NCBI RefSeq assembly: GCF_003315595.1
Contig: NZ_QNQU01000003.1
Location: 310,001-374,000 of the forward strand
Source: Pedobacter miscanthi
GTDB lineage: Bacteria; Bacteroidota; Bacteroidia; Sphingobacteriales; Sphingobacteriaceae
Direction: 5' to 3'
DNA length: 64,000 bases
Positions 35,349-45,788 of the stretch are shown here, one piece after another (within the stretch, counting starts at the first letter, position 1; each line of letters opens with the position of its first letter). The notes beneath the pieces are model-generated. The model saw only the letters and a program-made list of their open reading frames with translations, was not told the DNA's origin and did no database searches. The position numbers and the translations under genes were made by a program.

Positions 35349-35706
35349 GTTTATATTTGTGTCGTGCGTATTCCGGTTATTAAAATAAGATTAATGTTCC
35401 AGAATTAGAGCGTAAAAATATTCAAATAGTTTAGTCCTAAATTTGTTGTATTAAGGATGTTACTGATTTTAGTCTGAAGTTGGAGGTCCGATGTTCACAG
35501 TCAAACCGCAAAATAATAAGTCTATTTCTCCACAATAATCAATAATTTGATGTCTAATAGGGCTTCAGTGCCACAGTCCTTTGCTTTCCGCCAATCGCCC
35601 GGCGCAAAACGCCAGTTCAACAGAAACAACTATTTTACACCACAATTAGCTATTTTGTTCCAAAACCTCATCAATAAATATAAATTTGTGGCAAAACACA
35701 GTGAAT
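35349..35706. other. 358-bp divergent intergenic region
   Basis: Separates the efflux operon from the M61 peptidase gene. It holds the peptidase promoter candidate and a short GC-rich CGCCAATCGCCC tract near 35590. No gene is seen. Confidence 0.6.
35654..35688 (+). promoter_or_regulatory. Probable promoter of the M61 peptidase gene
   Basis: TTTG (35654-35657) and an exact TAAATTTG (35681-35688) are separated by 23 nt, somewhat longer than usual. The -7 box overlaps an upstream in-frame ATG at 35686, so translation must start later, at 35707. Confidence 0.5.
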
Positions 35707-37536
35707 ATGTTTAATAAAAAATCAATTTTAAGTTTAGTTTTACTACTAACGTGTATTATGGCAGCGAAGGCGCAGGTAAAAATAGGCTTTGAGGTTTCTT
35801 TTAAAGAACCACAGGCACATTATGCCGAAGTGCAGATGAATATTTCTGGCTTGGCAAAAGATTATGTAGATGTAAAAATGCCGGTATGGACGCCAGGTTC
35901 TTATCTGGTACGTGAGTTTGAAAAAAGTGTAGAAGAATTTAAAGCTACAGCAGCAGGAAAAACGGTTAGAGTAGAAAAAGTAAGAAAAAATACCTGGAGG
36001 ATTTTTTCTGCAAAGGCAGCCAATATCCAGATCAATTACCGTGTTTATGCATTCGAAATTTCGGTGCGTACGCCGTTTATTGATGAGTCGCATGCATTTT
36101 TATCACCAACAGGCATTTTTATGCACCCTGATGGTATGATCAAATCGCCAAGTACCGTAAAAATTATTCCTTTTAATACCTGGAGCAAAGTTTCAACCGG
36201 TTTAACGCCGGTTGCGGGAGAACAGTTTACCTATAAAGCTACCGATTTCGATATTTTATATGACAGCCCTATCGAGGTAGGTAACCAGGATGTTTTCGAA
36301 TTTAACGCGGCAGGCGTTCGTCACGAAGTAGCCATGTATGGTGGTGGTAACTACGATAAGGAAAAACTTAAGGTAGATATGGCCAAAATTGTAGAAAAAG
36401 AAACTGAAGTTTATGGTGAAAACCCAAATAAACATTATGTTTTTATTGTACATAACTTTTTAAAAGGCGGCGGCGGTTTAGAACACTTAAACTCTACTAC
36501 TTTGGGCGCAAGCAGAAATGCTTACAATACAGCCGAAGGTTATAAGGGCTTTTTGAGCCTGGTGGCGCATGAATATCATCACCTTTGGAATGTTAAACGT
36601 TTACGCCCGGTAGCATTAGGTCCATTTGATTATGATAATGAGAATTATACCACCAATCTTTGGGTAGCTGAAGGATTTACTTCGTACTACGAGAATAAAT
36701 ACATCCACAGGGCCGGTTTTACGGATGTAAATGAGTTTTTGAAAGATCTTGCCAACGGTGTAGGTACCGTTTTAAATACACCTGGTGCCAAATATCAATC
36801 GGCAGCTTCATCAAGTTACGATGCATGGATTATCGGCTATCGTCCGAACGAGAATTCAAAAAACAATTCGATCTCATACTACAATAAAGGTGAGGTAATT
36901 GGTATTTTAATGGATTTAGAAATTATTAACGCCACAAAAGGTGCTAAAAGTTTGGATGATGTAATGAAAGCCATGTATTTGCAATGCAAAACGTTGAAAC
37001 GTGGCTATACCGATGCGGAGTTTAAAGCAATGGTTGAGAAAATATCGGGTATCAGTTTTACAGGTTTCTGGGCAAAATATGTTAATGGTGTAGATGATGT
37101 TGAATATGTAAAATACTTTGGTTATGCAGGGGTAGATGTTGCTACAGAAAATGCTACGCCAGGCAAACCGGTTACAGGAGCTTCCGGACAGTTAACCAAT
37201 GATGGTTTAGTGATTACTTCGACAACAAGAAATTCTGCAGCCTGGACTAGTGGATTAAACGTGAACGATATCATCTTGAGTTTGGACGATACATCATTGA
37301 GCGATGCATTATCAACCGTGAGGTTAAAAAGCCCGCTGATTTCTTTGGATGTAATTCCTTTGGTTGGTAAAAAGAATATTGGCGATATATTGAAATTAAA
37401 AGTTAAACGCGATGGCCTTGAAAAAGAAATTTCTTTAACCTTAAAAGAAAACCCGAACGTACGCTTAAAAGCAACCGTTAGCGAAAATGCAACACCAGCA
37501 CAGAAAGCGGTGTTAAAAAAATGGACGGGCGTTTAG
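35707..37536 (+). CDS. M61-family aminopeptidase with PDZ domain, secreted
   Basis: 609 aa from the ATG at 35707 (MFNKKSILSLVLLLTCIMAAKAQ, a signal peptide). An N-terminal beta domain has MPVWTPGSYLVREFEK. The gluzincin site has H288-E-Y-H-H in LVAHEYHHLWNVKRLRP and the third zinc ligand near E322 (NLWVAEGFTSYYE). A C-terminal PDZ domain (about 490-580, with GLVITSTTRNSAAWTSGLNVNDIILSL) follows. Known: M61 enzymes are glycyl aminopeptidases, periplasmic in Bacteroidota. It is a single-gene unit. Confidence 0.93.
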   Translation: MFNKKSILSLVLLLTCIMAAKAQVKIGFEVSFKEPQAHYAEVQMNISGLAKDYVDVKMPVWTPGSYLVREFEKSVEEFKATAAGKTVRVEKVRKNTWRIFSAKAANIQINYRVYAFEISVRTPFIDESHAFLSPTGIFMHPDGMIKSPSTVKIIPFNTWSKVSTGLTPVAGEQFTYKATDFDILYDSPIEVGNQDVFEFNAAGVRHEVAMYGGGNYDKEKLKVDMAKIVEKETEVYGENPNKHYVFIVHNFLKGGGGLEHLNSTTLGASRNAYNTAEGYKGFLSLVAHEYHHLWNVKRLRPVALGPFDYDNENYTTNLWVAEGFTSYYENKYIHRAGFTDVNEFLKDLANGVGTVLNTPGAKYQSAASSSYDAWIIGYRPNENSKNNSISYYNKGEVIGILMDLEIINATKGAKSLDDVMKAMYLQCKTLKRGYTDAEFKAMVEKISGISFTGFWAKYVNGVDDVEYVKYFGYAGVDVATENATPGKPVTGASGQLTNDGLVITSTTRNSAAWTSGLNVNDIILSLDDTSLSDALSTVRLKSPLISLDVIPLVGKKNIGDILKLKVKRDGLEKEISLTLKENPNVRLKATVSENATPAQKAVLKKWTGV

Positions 37537-37576
37537 TCCAGAGTCCTCAGTCTTGAGCCTATGGGTTCAGGCATAA

Positions 37577-37611
37577 AAAAATCCCGTAAGATGATTTCTT
37601 ACGGGATTTTT
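37577..37611. terminator. Bidirectional terminator between convergent genes
   Basis: A 14-bp perfect stem AAAAATCCCGTAAG / CTTACGGGATTTTT with a 7-nt loop. A/T runs on both sides let it serve both the M61 gene and the convergent outer-membrane gene. Confidence 0.85.
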
Positions 37612-37676
37612 ATGTTTATGCTTTCGAACTTTGTCTTTCAGCGCCTAACGCCATGCGCTTAGCGCTAAACCCTTCG

Positions 37677-38141
37677 CTAAAAAGTATATCTAAATCCTAA
37701 ACCAAATCTTCCTGGTAAGCTACCGCTGTTGTTATCACCGATATAAATCCTTGGTCTCCAGTCTAACGCCAATGCCAAAGGTACACCGTCAAATTTATAA
37801 TCTAAACCCGCCATTGGTACCAAATAAAATGCTGAGCTTCCATTTCCAAAACCAACAGATGGACCACCACCGGCAAACCAATCAAGACCTTTTGCACCTG
37901 GTATGGCAGAATTATACTGAATAAAACCTTGTATAAAAGTAGCACTTCCACCAAAAAGAACCTCACCTTGTAAAGCACCGTTTCTGCTAAAATGATGTCT
38001 GATTGAAGGACCAACTAAAGTAGATCCGTCACCGAAATCAATACCCAAACCTAATCCGGTTTTATAGCTTTGAGCTTTAACGTTCGTTGTACTGAAGGCA
38101 AATAATGCAATGCATCCTAAAATTGTAAATAACTTTTTCAT
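37677..38141 (-). CDS. Small outer-membrane beta-barrel protein, unknown role
   Basis: 154 aa with a signal peptide (ends NVKAQ). The mature part has alternating Gly/aromatic strands and ends in GLGFRYTF, with a C-terminal Phe typical of barrel insertion by BAM. The family is not recognised beyond a small barrel or opacity-like protein. It is a monocistronic gene. Confidence 0.8.
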   Translation of the reverse strand: MKKLFTILGCIALFAFSTTNVKAQSYKTGLGLGIDFGDGSTLVGPSIRHHFSRNGALQGEVLFGGSATFIQGFIQYNSAIPGAKGLDWFAGGGPSVGFGNGSSAFYLVPMAGLDYKFDGVPLALALDWRPRIYIGDNNSGSLPGRFGLGFRYTF

Positions 38142-38396
38142 AATTTAAATGTTTTGTAAAATAATTACCAGCCTAACAACTTTAGTGCCGTTTATGTTTT
38201 TTGGGTCAAAATCTAAAATGATAAAAACAATGCTTGCATAGTAATTTTGTAATCACTAAGTTTATTTAAATATATTTTTAGTTGATGTAAATACAGCGGT
38301 TTCTTAATTGCAGGGTATTATTTTTATTAAAAAGGCATATAGGTATCAATCTTTGAGATTGAATTTTTAACTTAACCAAATATTATACGATTCAAT

Positions 38397-40172
38397 ATGG
38401 CGGCAGAAATTAAACGGGTTTTTGATCTTTTGAAATACAGCCTCGAAAATCCAACGCAGGAATTCATCAGCGGGAAAATTAATGGAAAATGGATAAATTA
38501 TAGTACAGCCGATTTTTGTGCCGCTGTAGATAACCTGAGCCGTGGTTTGATCAAACAGGGCATTACAAAAGGCGGTAGGGTGGCCGTAATGTCGCACAAC
38601 AGGCCCGAATGGAATATTGCTGATTTCGCAGCAAACCAGATCGGTGCTTATCAGATTCCCTTATATCCAACCCTTGCCGAGCATGATATCGAATTTATAT
38701 TAAAGGATGCAGAGATTTCGATCATTTTCGTGGCCGACGAAGAACTGTATAAAAAAATAAAACCCTGTGCCGAGGCCATAAATCCTGCTATTAAAATTTA
38801 CAGCTTTAACGAAATCAGCGAAACCGAAAACTGGAGCGTATTGATCGAAGCGGGTAAAAACAGCACAGATATCGACTTGGAAGAATATCGCTCAAAAGTA
38901 GCTCCCGAAGATATTTTAACCTTAATTTATACTTCAGGAACTACAGGTACGCCAAAAGGGGTAATGTTAACGCACGATAATTTAGTGGCAAACTTTGTAA
39001 ACTCTGCCGTGGTAATGCCCGAAGGTGTTAAAAAAGGCCTGAGCTTTTTGCCCTTGTCGCACATTTTCGAACGGATGATCATTTATCTTTATCTGTTCAA
39101 CTACACCGCTATCTATTATGCCGAAAGTATGGATACCATTGTGGCAGATATTCAGCATGTAAAACCAAATGCGTTTTCTACCGTTCCACGCCTGCTCGAA
39201 AAGGTGTACGATAAGATTATGGAAAAGGGTAAAGCATTAACTGGCGTCAAAAGGGGGATTTTCTTCTGGTCGGTGGCTTTGGCCGAAAAATATACTGTAA
39301 ATGCCGGTGCCTGGTATAATTTTAAACTCGGCATTGCCCGCAAACTGGTTTTTAAAAAATGGCAGGAAGCGCTTGGAGGTGAGATTGTGGTAATTGTTTC
39401 GGGCGGAGCAGCATTAAATCCACGCCTTGCCAGGATTTTCTGGGCAGCAGATATGCCCGTTTTCGAAGGCTATGGCTTAACAGAAACCTCGCCGGTAATT
39501 ACCGTTAACCATTTCGGCGGAACAATGTTCGGGACCGTTGGTGAGGTAATTAAAGGAGTTGAAGTTAAAATTGCAGAAGATGGCGAGGTGTTAACCCGCG
39601 GACACCAGGTAATGAAAGGTTATTACAACCGGCCAGATTTAACCGAAGAGGCTGTAGATAAAGATGGTTGGTTTCATACGGGTGATATAGGCGAATTGGT
39701 TGATGGCCGTTTCTTAAAAATTACCGACCGTAAAAAGGAAATGTTTAAAACAGCCGGAGGCAAATATGTAGCGCCACAAATGTTGGAAAACAAATATAAA
39801 GAATCGATATTTATAGAACAGATTATGGTATTGGGCGAAAACAGGAAATTCCCTTCAGCTTTAATTGTTCCAAATTTCGAAACCTTAAAAACATGGGCAG
39901 GCAGAAAAGGGATTACTTTTACCACGAACGAAGAAATTATTAAAAATGAACAGGTGCTTGCCAAATACAATGAGGTAATAGAAGCAGCAAATGCGGGTTT
40001 TGGTAAGTGGGAACAGGTAAAAAGATTTGCATTATTGCCAAAAGAATGGAGTATTGATGGGGGCGAATTTACCCCGAAATTAAGCTTAAAAAGAAAAGTA
40101 ATTACCGAGAAAAACACCGAGGTAATCGAAAAAATATACAAGGATGCAGAAAACTATAAAGCCCCTCATTAA
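38397..40172 (+). CDS. Long-chain acyl-CoA synthetase (AMP-forming)
   Basis: 591 aa, ANL superfamily. P-loop-like TLIYTSGTTGTPKGVMLTH (about 178-196), adenylate-binding YGLTETSPVI (about 360), hinge DGWFHTGDIG and C-terminal Lys region are all present. The SLENPTQEFISG... N-terminus and the length fit the FadD15/AMP-dependent long-chain acyl-CoA ligase group. It activates fatty acids for beta-oxidation or lipid synthesis in the cytosol. It may supply the beta-oxidation cluster at 47-54 kb (inference). Its last 29 bp overlap the ggt gene in another frame. Confidence 0.93.
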   Translation: MAAEIKRVFDLLKYSLENPTQEFISGKINGKWINYSTADFCAAVDNLSRGLIKQGITKGGRVAVMSHNRPEWNIADFAANQIGAYQIPLYPTLAEHDIEFILKDAEISIIFVADEELYKKIKPCAEAINPAIKIYSFNEISETENWSVLIEAGKNSTDIDLEEYRSKVAPEDILTLIYTSGTTGTPKGVMLTHDNLVANFVNSAVVMPEGVKKGLSFLPLSHIFERMIIYLYLFNYTAIYYAESMDTIVADIQHVKPNAFSTVPRLLEKVYDKIMEKGKALTGVKRGIFFWSVALAEKYTVNAGAWYNFKLGIARKLVFKKWQEALGGEIVVIVSGGAALNPRLARIFWAADMPVFEGYGLTETSPVITVNHFGGTMFGTVGEVIKGVEVKIAEDGEVLTRGHQVMKGYYNRPDLTEEAVDKDGWFHTGDIGELVDGRFLKITDRKKEMFKTAGGKYVAPQMLENKYKESIFIEQIMVLGENRKFPSALIVPNFETLKTWAGRKGITFTTNEEIIKNEQVLAKYNEVIEAANAGFGKWEQVKRFALLPKEWSIDGGEFTPKLSLKRKVITEKNTEVIEKIYKDAENYKAPH

Positions 40173-41865
40173 TTTAAAAAATGCACTAACTTTCCTAACT
40201 GTTGCGTTTTTGCTGGCCGGTTGCGTAACCGGACAATTAGGAAAAAACAACAGCGGTGAGTACAAAAACGGAATGGTGGTTTCTGCCCATCCCGAAGCAT
40301 CGCAGGTTGGAATAGATATTTTAAAAAAAGGAGGAAATGCCATTGATGCGGCCGTTGCCGTACAGTTTGCCCTTGCCGTGGTTTATCCCAATGCGGGCAA
40401 TATTGGTGGCGGTGGTTTTATGGTTTACCGTGGTGCAAACGGCGAAATTAACGCTTTGGATTTTCGGGAAAAGGCTGCTGCATCAGCAAGCAGGGATATG
40501 TACCTCGATGCCGCCGGCAACCCAATTGTTGATAAAAGTCTTTACGGCCATTTAGCTGCTGGTGTTCCCGGATCGGTTGATGGTATGGTAGAGGCGCACA
40601 AAAAATATGGAAAGCTTTCGTGGTCAGAAGTAATACAGCCGGCAATCGATTTGGCGCAGCATGGTTTCAAAATTACCAAGCGCCAGGCAGGAGAGCTGAA
40701 CAGCCTGCACCGTAAATTTATGGATTTTAACCCTGGTGGAACGGCTTTTGTTAATTTAGAAAGCACCTGGCAGGAAAATGATGTACTTGTTCAGAAAGAA
40801 CTGGCCAATACTTTAAAGCTGATCCAGGAGAAAGGAAGGGCAGGTTTTTATGAAGGTGCTGTGGCCGATTCGCTTGTGGCAGAAATGCAGCGCGGAAAAG
40901 GCCTGATCACCAAAGAAGATCTTAAAAATTATCATTCAGCCTGGCGTAAACCCATCACCGGGAATTACAGGGGCTATAAAATTATTACCATGCCGCCAAC
41001 TTCGAGCGGTGGTATTGCCCTGATCCAGCTGTTGCAGAGTGTAGAAAAATTTCCCCTGAAAAAATGGGGCCATAATGCCGATTCTACCGTGCAGGTAATT
41101 GTTGAAGCTGAAAGAAGGGTATATGCCGATCGTGCTACACATTTGGGCGATCCTGATTTTTATGCTGTACCACAACAACAGCTTTTAAATGCCGATTACA
41201 ACAAAAACCGCATGGCAAACTTTAACTGGGCAGCGGCAACACCTAGCAGTGAGGTATTGGCTGGCGAAGTAAAAGGAGCTGAACATGAAGAAACCACACA
41301 TTTTTCTATTGTAGACCGCGATGGTAATGCGGTTTCTATCACTACAACCTTGAACGGCTCTTATGGTTCATTAGTGGCTGTAAAAGGAGCAGGTTTTTTG
41401 CTCAATAACGAAATGGACGATTTTTCTGTTAAACCCGGCGCTCCCAATATGTATGGTTTAGTTGGTGGCGAAGCCAATGCCATTGCACCAAATAAAAGAA
41501 TGCTTAGCTCCATGACGCCAAGTATTGTAGAAAAAGATGGCAACCTGTTTATGGTAGTAGGTACACCAGGCGGATCGACCATTATAACTTCAGTATTTCA
41601 AACCATTATTAATGTTATCGATTTTGATATGTCGATGCAATCGGCTGTTGCAGCCAAGAAATTTCATCACCAATGGCTGCCCGATGAAGTATATGTAGAA
41701 AAAGATGCGATTGATAGCCTGTCGACAGAAAAACTGAAAGCCAAGGGTTACAAAATTGTGCCCAGGGGAGCAATTGGCAGAGTTGATGCCATTTTAAAAA
41801 CCAAGTGGGGCAATTATCAGGGCGGTGCCGATCCGCGTGGCGACGATAAAGCCATTGGCTGGTAG
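40144..41865 (+). CDS. ggt: Gamma-glutamyltransferase, lipoprotein-type
   Basis: 573 aa with a lipobox (LTVAFLLAGC, Cys about residue 27) predicting a lipid-anchored periplasmic enzyme. The large-subunit start is NGMVVSAHPEASQVG, with GGNAIDAAVA and GNIGGGGFMVYR. The Ntn nucleophile is the first Thr of EETTHFSIVD (residue 384), where self-cleavage yields the small subunit. The substrate-binding Gly-Gly appears in GTPGGSTIITSV. It cleaves glutathione and other gamma-glutamyl compounds. The start overlaps the synthetase gene by 29 bp, and the lipobox supports this ATG. Confidence 0.93.
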   Translation: MQKTIKPLINLKNALTFLTVAFLLAGCVTGQLGKNNSGEYKNGMVVSAHPEASQVGIDILKKGGNAIDAAVAVQFALAVVYPNAGNIGGGGFMVYRGANGEINALDFREKAAASASRDMYLDAAGNPIVDKSLYGHLAAGVPGSVDGMVEAHKKYGKLSWSEVIQPAIDLAQHGFKITKRQAGELNSLHRKFMDFNPGGTAFVNLESTWQENDVLVQKELANTLKLIQEKGRAGFYEGAVADSLVAEMQRGKGLITKEDLKNYHSAWRKPITGNYRGYKIITMPPTSSGGIALIQLLQSVEKFPLKKWGHNADSTVQVIVEAERRVYADRATHLGDPDFYAVPQQQLLNADYNKNRMANFNWAAATPSSEVLAGEVKGAEHEETTHFSIVDRDGNAVSITTTLNGSYGSLVAVKGAGFLLNNEMDDFSVKPGAPNMYGLVGGEANAIAPNKRMLSSMTPSIVEKDGNLFMVVGTPGGSTIITSVFQTIINVIDFDMSMQSAVAAKKFHHQWLPDEVYVEKDAIDSLSTEKLKAKGYKIVPRGAIGRVDAILKTKWGNYQGGADPRGDDKAIGW

Positions 41866-41901
41866 CAGATTATCGCTTCTATTTTTTATCTTAGCATAGA
41901 G

Positions 41902-44237
41902 ATGAAGAAGCACATATTCAATATTGCCCAAAACTATCCAAATTTACCTTTGGTAGATTCGGCCATCTCTTTCGGCCCTTTTGTTAAATACCTGCAAAGA
42001 AAAATTGAAGAGGAGCAAACCGTAAAGTCGACCCTGTACAGTAATGCCCTAAAAGAATTTAAAAAACGGGGAATCGATGATCAGGTGATTCCGCTCGACG
42101 ACATTTACCAGCATGAATTATTGCTGGAGTATATGTATGCTTGCCTTTCGCCAACACTTTTAACAGAAAATCATCAGGCCTGGGGCTTATGTGCTCCAAT
42201 GCAGCCCTTAACTTTTTATGGTACGGAGCTGATGTACGAATTGCTTGAACACGAGAAAAAAGATCAGAACAGTTTTGTTGGATCAAAAACGCTTGAGCAC
42301 ACCATCACGATCGCCTGCATTTTATTTATTCCTTCATCCTAAACAAGCTATATACATTCCATTCGCCCTTAAAAGAAAAATATCATTCAGCCCTTAATGC
42401 CGATACCGGCCTGCCTGCTTATTTCCATATTGGTGTAAATCCAAGTTTTATAGAAGTAAAAGCCAAACAGCCTTTGCCCGAACTTAGTTACCGCGAATTG
42501 CAGCAATATTTGAGCGAAGAGTCTGGCCTGGATAAACTCCAGGAGGTACTACCTTTAGATCTTTTTGAGCTGCGGGGCATTTCTGTGCTAACCATTACAG
42601 ATGTTACAGCAAAACAAGCTGTCGAGAATATAAAAGATGTAAGGTTAAGTCGTATTCCCGGCAGCGAGGGCGCCGCTTACGAAGAGGTTATTCAGTCGCT
42701 TAAAGTTCTGGTTCAGAATGCCAACATCCAGTTTGATCTTTTTCCTTTTGTAAGGGTAAATAACAAAATGGTTTATGGCTATGTAAAAGGTGGTAGTGGA
42801 TTGCTTTTCTCGGTATGGGGTGAGGAAACCCTCAGTCCGGAGGCTTTTCAACAGATTGCCGAAGGTTATGCTGCTAATCCCAATTCGTTTTATTCGCCCG
42901 ATATCTGGGCCGAAAGCAGGGAAATGTTCCCCTGGTTAGATAGGTTTAGGGAATTGAATGTAAAATCAATGGCACTTATACCCGTATTTCATAACCATAT
43001 ATTGGTTGGCGTGTTGGGGATGCATACCTGGATAGGCGAAACCTTTGATGAAAAGAAAATTACTTTGCTCGATCCCGTACTGGCACCTATTGCGCAGTTA
43101 TTGCAGGTTTATATTGATGAATTTAACCTGGAGATTGAAAATATCATCAAAGAAAAATATACCTCTATACAGCCTGCCGTGCAATGGAAATTTAACGAAG
43201 CGGCCTGGCATCACCTTTACAGCAGGAAAAAGAATTTGGCTGTAAGTAACGATGACATCAGTTTTGCGGATGTTTATCCCTTTTATGGTGCAATAGATAT
43301 CAGAAACTCAACTACCGAACGGAATATTGCCAGCAAAGCCGATCTGGGCCTTCACCTAAATATGCTCAACAAAACCCTCGAAGCACTTAGTAAAAGTTAT
43401 AGTGATGCCTTATTGCTGGAAATTATTTTTAACTGCAGCAAATGGAATAAGATTTTGCAGGGCGACGAGTTAAACACCACTGATGAAAACAGCCTGAATA
43501 TTTTTTTGAAAGAAGAAACCAGCGATTATTTAAAACTCATTGCCCAGTCACATCCCGATACCCAAAAAATAATCGGCGGATATCTGGAAACCATTTCCGA
43601 AAATCATGGCGAAGTTTACAAACATCGGCAGGCTTTAGAAACATCCATGCAGCTGATCAACACTTCTATTAATAGTTATTTTGAAGCAGAACGTGAAAAA
43701 CTGCAGGAGTCTTACCCTTGTTATTTCGAAAAATTCAGGACAGATGGCGTTGAATACGACATTTATATTGGGCAATCTATTGCTCCCGACCGCGTTTTTA
43801 ATCATTTTCACCTTAAAAACCTGCGTTTATTGCAACTTTCGTCGATGGCCGCCATCACCAGGCTTGTAAAACAATTGGAACCCGAAATGCCTGTTAAACT
43901 GGCCACTACACAATTAATTTTTATTCATAACCATCCTATAGATATCAGTTTCCGCATTGATGAACGAAAATTCGATGTTGAGGGGGCTTACAATATCAGG
44001 TATCAGATGATCAAAAAAAGAATCGACAAAGTACTCATCCGGAATTCACAGGAAAGGTTAACCCATCCCGATAAACTGGCACTGATTTATTTCAATAAAA
44101 GAGATATTGAAGATTACGTCCCATTTGTAAAATACCTGCAGGAAACAAATGTATTTTCGTCCGAAACCGAAGATCTTGACCTAGAAGATCTGCAGGGACT
44201 AAGCGGATTAAAAGCGCTGCGATTAACAATTATGTGA
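41902..44237 (+). pseudogene. GAF-domain signalling protein gene split by a frameshift
   Basis: Two open frames belong to one gene. The first (41902-42342, starts MKKHIFNIAQNYPN) ends at a stop after FIPSS. The second frame continues without a gap: it is open from about 42293, reads HFIYSFILNKLYTFHSP, AYFHIGVNPSF and on to 44237. The shift lies between about 42293 and 42339. The second frame has no good ATG near its start. Joined, the product is ~780 aa with a GAF-like region in the middle (KSMALIPVFHNHILVGVLGMHTW) and a conserved segment FADVYPFYGAIDIRNSTTERN before a helical C-terminal part. No function is assigned; a cyclase-like or sensor role is speculation. The cause is a recent mutation, phase variation or a sequencing error. 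Confidence 0.8.
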
Positions 44238-44333
44238 AGCAAAACTGTTGCCGGTTTAATTTAATATCTGGGTTTTTCAGAAGGTTTTTATACTTCATAA
44301 CGGAATGCTGATTGAAAAATAATTGTTAACAAG

Positions 44334-44365
44334 TTGATAATTATTTTTACATGCCTGTATTTTTG
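44334..44365 (+). promoter_or_regulatory. Promoter of the OmpA-family gene
   Basis: TTG (44334-44336), 21 nt, then an exact TATTTTTG (44358-44365). This fits the Bacteroidota promoter and lies about 50 bp before the start codon at 44418. Confidence 0.6.
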
Positions 44366-44417
44366 GTATAGCAATTGTAAGGGTATGGAAACGCTATTCA
44401 ACGTTATACAGAAAATT

Positions 44418-45737
44418 ATGAAACTACAGCTATTTAAAACCTTACCAGTCGCACTCGCTGGTTTATTACTCGGAACGGCTGCTTCGGCTCAAACTCCGGC
44501 AACTAGCACAACAACCTTCAGAACATGGTCTATCGGTGTTAATGCAGGTGTGCTTACGCCATTGTCGCCACTAGGAGGCAAAAACGATTTCAGTAACAAC
44601 AGATCTAATTTTGGTTACGGACTTTACATCAAAAAGCAATTTACACCTTATTTCTCTTTACGGTTAGACGGAGTTCGTGGTAAATTAAAAGGCGATAACA
44701 CTGAGCCTTACGAAAGTGGTTTGGTAAACAATTCGCCTGTTAGGGCTTTTGATACAGAATTATCGTATTCAGGAAGTTTAAATGCTGTTGTAAACATGTT
44801 CAATATCGATATGTTTAAAAAAGAGAACACTTTGCAACTTTTTGCTTCAGTTGGTGCCGGATTTGCAGGTTATAAACCAACGATTACAACTGCTTCAGGA
44901 ACGTCTGAATTTGGTGGTGGTGATAACATCAATGAATTAATTATTCCGGTAGGTTTAGGTGCTAAATTTAAGCTATCAGATGCTGTTAATTTAGATTTAG
45001 GCTGGACTATCAACTTTGTTGATGGCGATAACCTTGACGGTTACTACAAAAACGGAAATGATAAATATAACTACGCTTATGCTGGTTTGGAATTTGCGTT
45101 GGGTAGCGGAAAACAATTGGCTTTCCACAATCCTGTAGCTTTAACTTATGATGAAGCTGTAAAAGCAAAACAAACTGCCGAAGGTTTAAAATCGGAGTTA
45201 AATGCACAAAAAGCCGACAATGCAAAATTACGTTCAGAACTTAATGATATCCTGAAAGATACTGATGGTGATGGTGTTGCCGATAAACTGGATAAATGCC
45301 CTGATACACCTGCAGGTACTGTAGTAGATGGTTCAGGTTGTCCGTTAAAAACTCCTGAAAAAGTCGTTGAAAAAGTAATCGTAACTGAAGAAGACCGTAA
45401 AGTGGTTAATGAGGCGATTAAAAACCTTGAATTCGATTTAGGTAAAGCAACTATCCGCTCTAAATCTTTTGCTTCACTAAACAGGGTTGCAGCATTATTG
45501 ATCCAGAAAAACTTTAGCTTAAAATTAGCAGGTCACACTGATAACACAGGTTCTAAAGAATTGAACTTACGTTTGTCGAAAGAAAGAGCCGAATCTGTAA
45601 AAGCTTATTTAGTTTCTCAAGGTGCTAATGCATCACGTATTGAGGCTACAGGTTATGGCATGGGTCAACCAATTGCTACCAATAAAACAGCAGCTGGTCG
45701 TCAACAAAACCGTCGTGTAGAGTTTACCCTTTACTAG
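44418..45737 (+). CDS. OmpA-family outer-membrane porin
   Basis: 439 aa from the ATG at 44418, chosen because MKLQLFKTLPVALAGLLLGTAASAQ is a signal peptide and the longer start at 44334 overlaps the promoter. Order: N-terminal beta-barrel (about 30-235), short coiled coil (KQTAEGLKSELNAQKADNAK), one thrombospondin-3-like calcium motif (DTDGDGVADKLDKCPDTPAG) and the OmpA peptidoglycan-binding domain (GHTDNTGSKELNLRLSKERAESV). It links the outer membrane to the wall and is often the most abundant outer-membrane protein in this phylum. Confidence 0.93.
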   Translation: MKLQLFKTLPVALAGLLLGTAASAQTPATSTTTFRTWSIGVNAGVLTPLSPLGGKNDFSNNRSNFGYGLYIKKQFTPYFSLRLDGVRGKLKGDNTEPYESGLVNNSPVRAFDTELSYSGSLNAVVNMFNIDMFKKENTLQLFASVGAGFAGYKPTITTASGTSEFGGGDNINELIIPVGLGAKFKLSDAVNLDLGWTINFVDGDNLDGYYKNGNDKYNYAYAGLEFALGSGKQLAFHNPVALTYDEAVKAKQTAEGLKSELNAQKADNAKLRSELNDILKDTDGDGVADKLDKCPDTPAGTVVDGSGCPLKTPEKVVEKVIVTEEDRKVVNEAIKNLEFDLGKATIRSKSFASLNRVAALLIQKNFSLKLAGHTDNTGSKELNLRLSKERAESVKAYLVSQGANASRIEATGYGMGQPIATNKTAAGRQQNRRVEFTLY

Positions 45738-45756
45738 TCTGGTTTTAGTACCGCAT

Positions 45757-45788
45757 AAAAAAGTCCCGATGCAAATCGGGACTTTTTT
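45757..45788 (+). terminator. Terminator of the OmpA-family gene
   Basis: A 14-bp perfect stem AAAAAAGTCCCGAT / ATCGGGACTTTTTT with a GCAA loop. Confidence 0.92.

Noticed and set aside
42474..42476. Separate gene starting with TTG at 42474
   Set aside because: The frame is open well upstream of it and continues the protein of the preceding frame, so it is the rest of a frameshifted gene.
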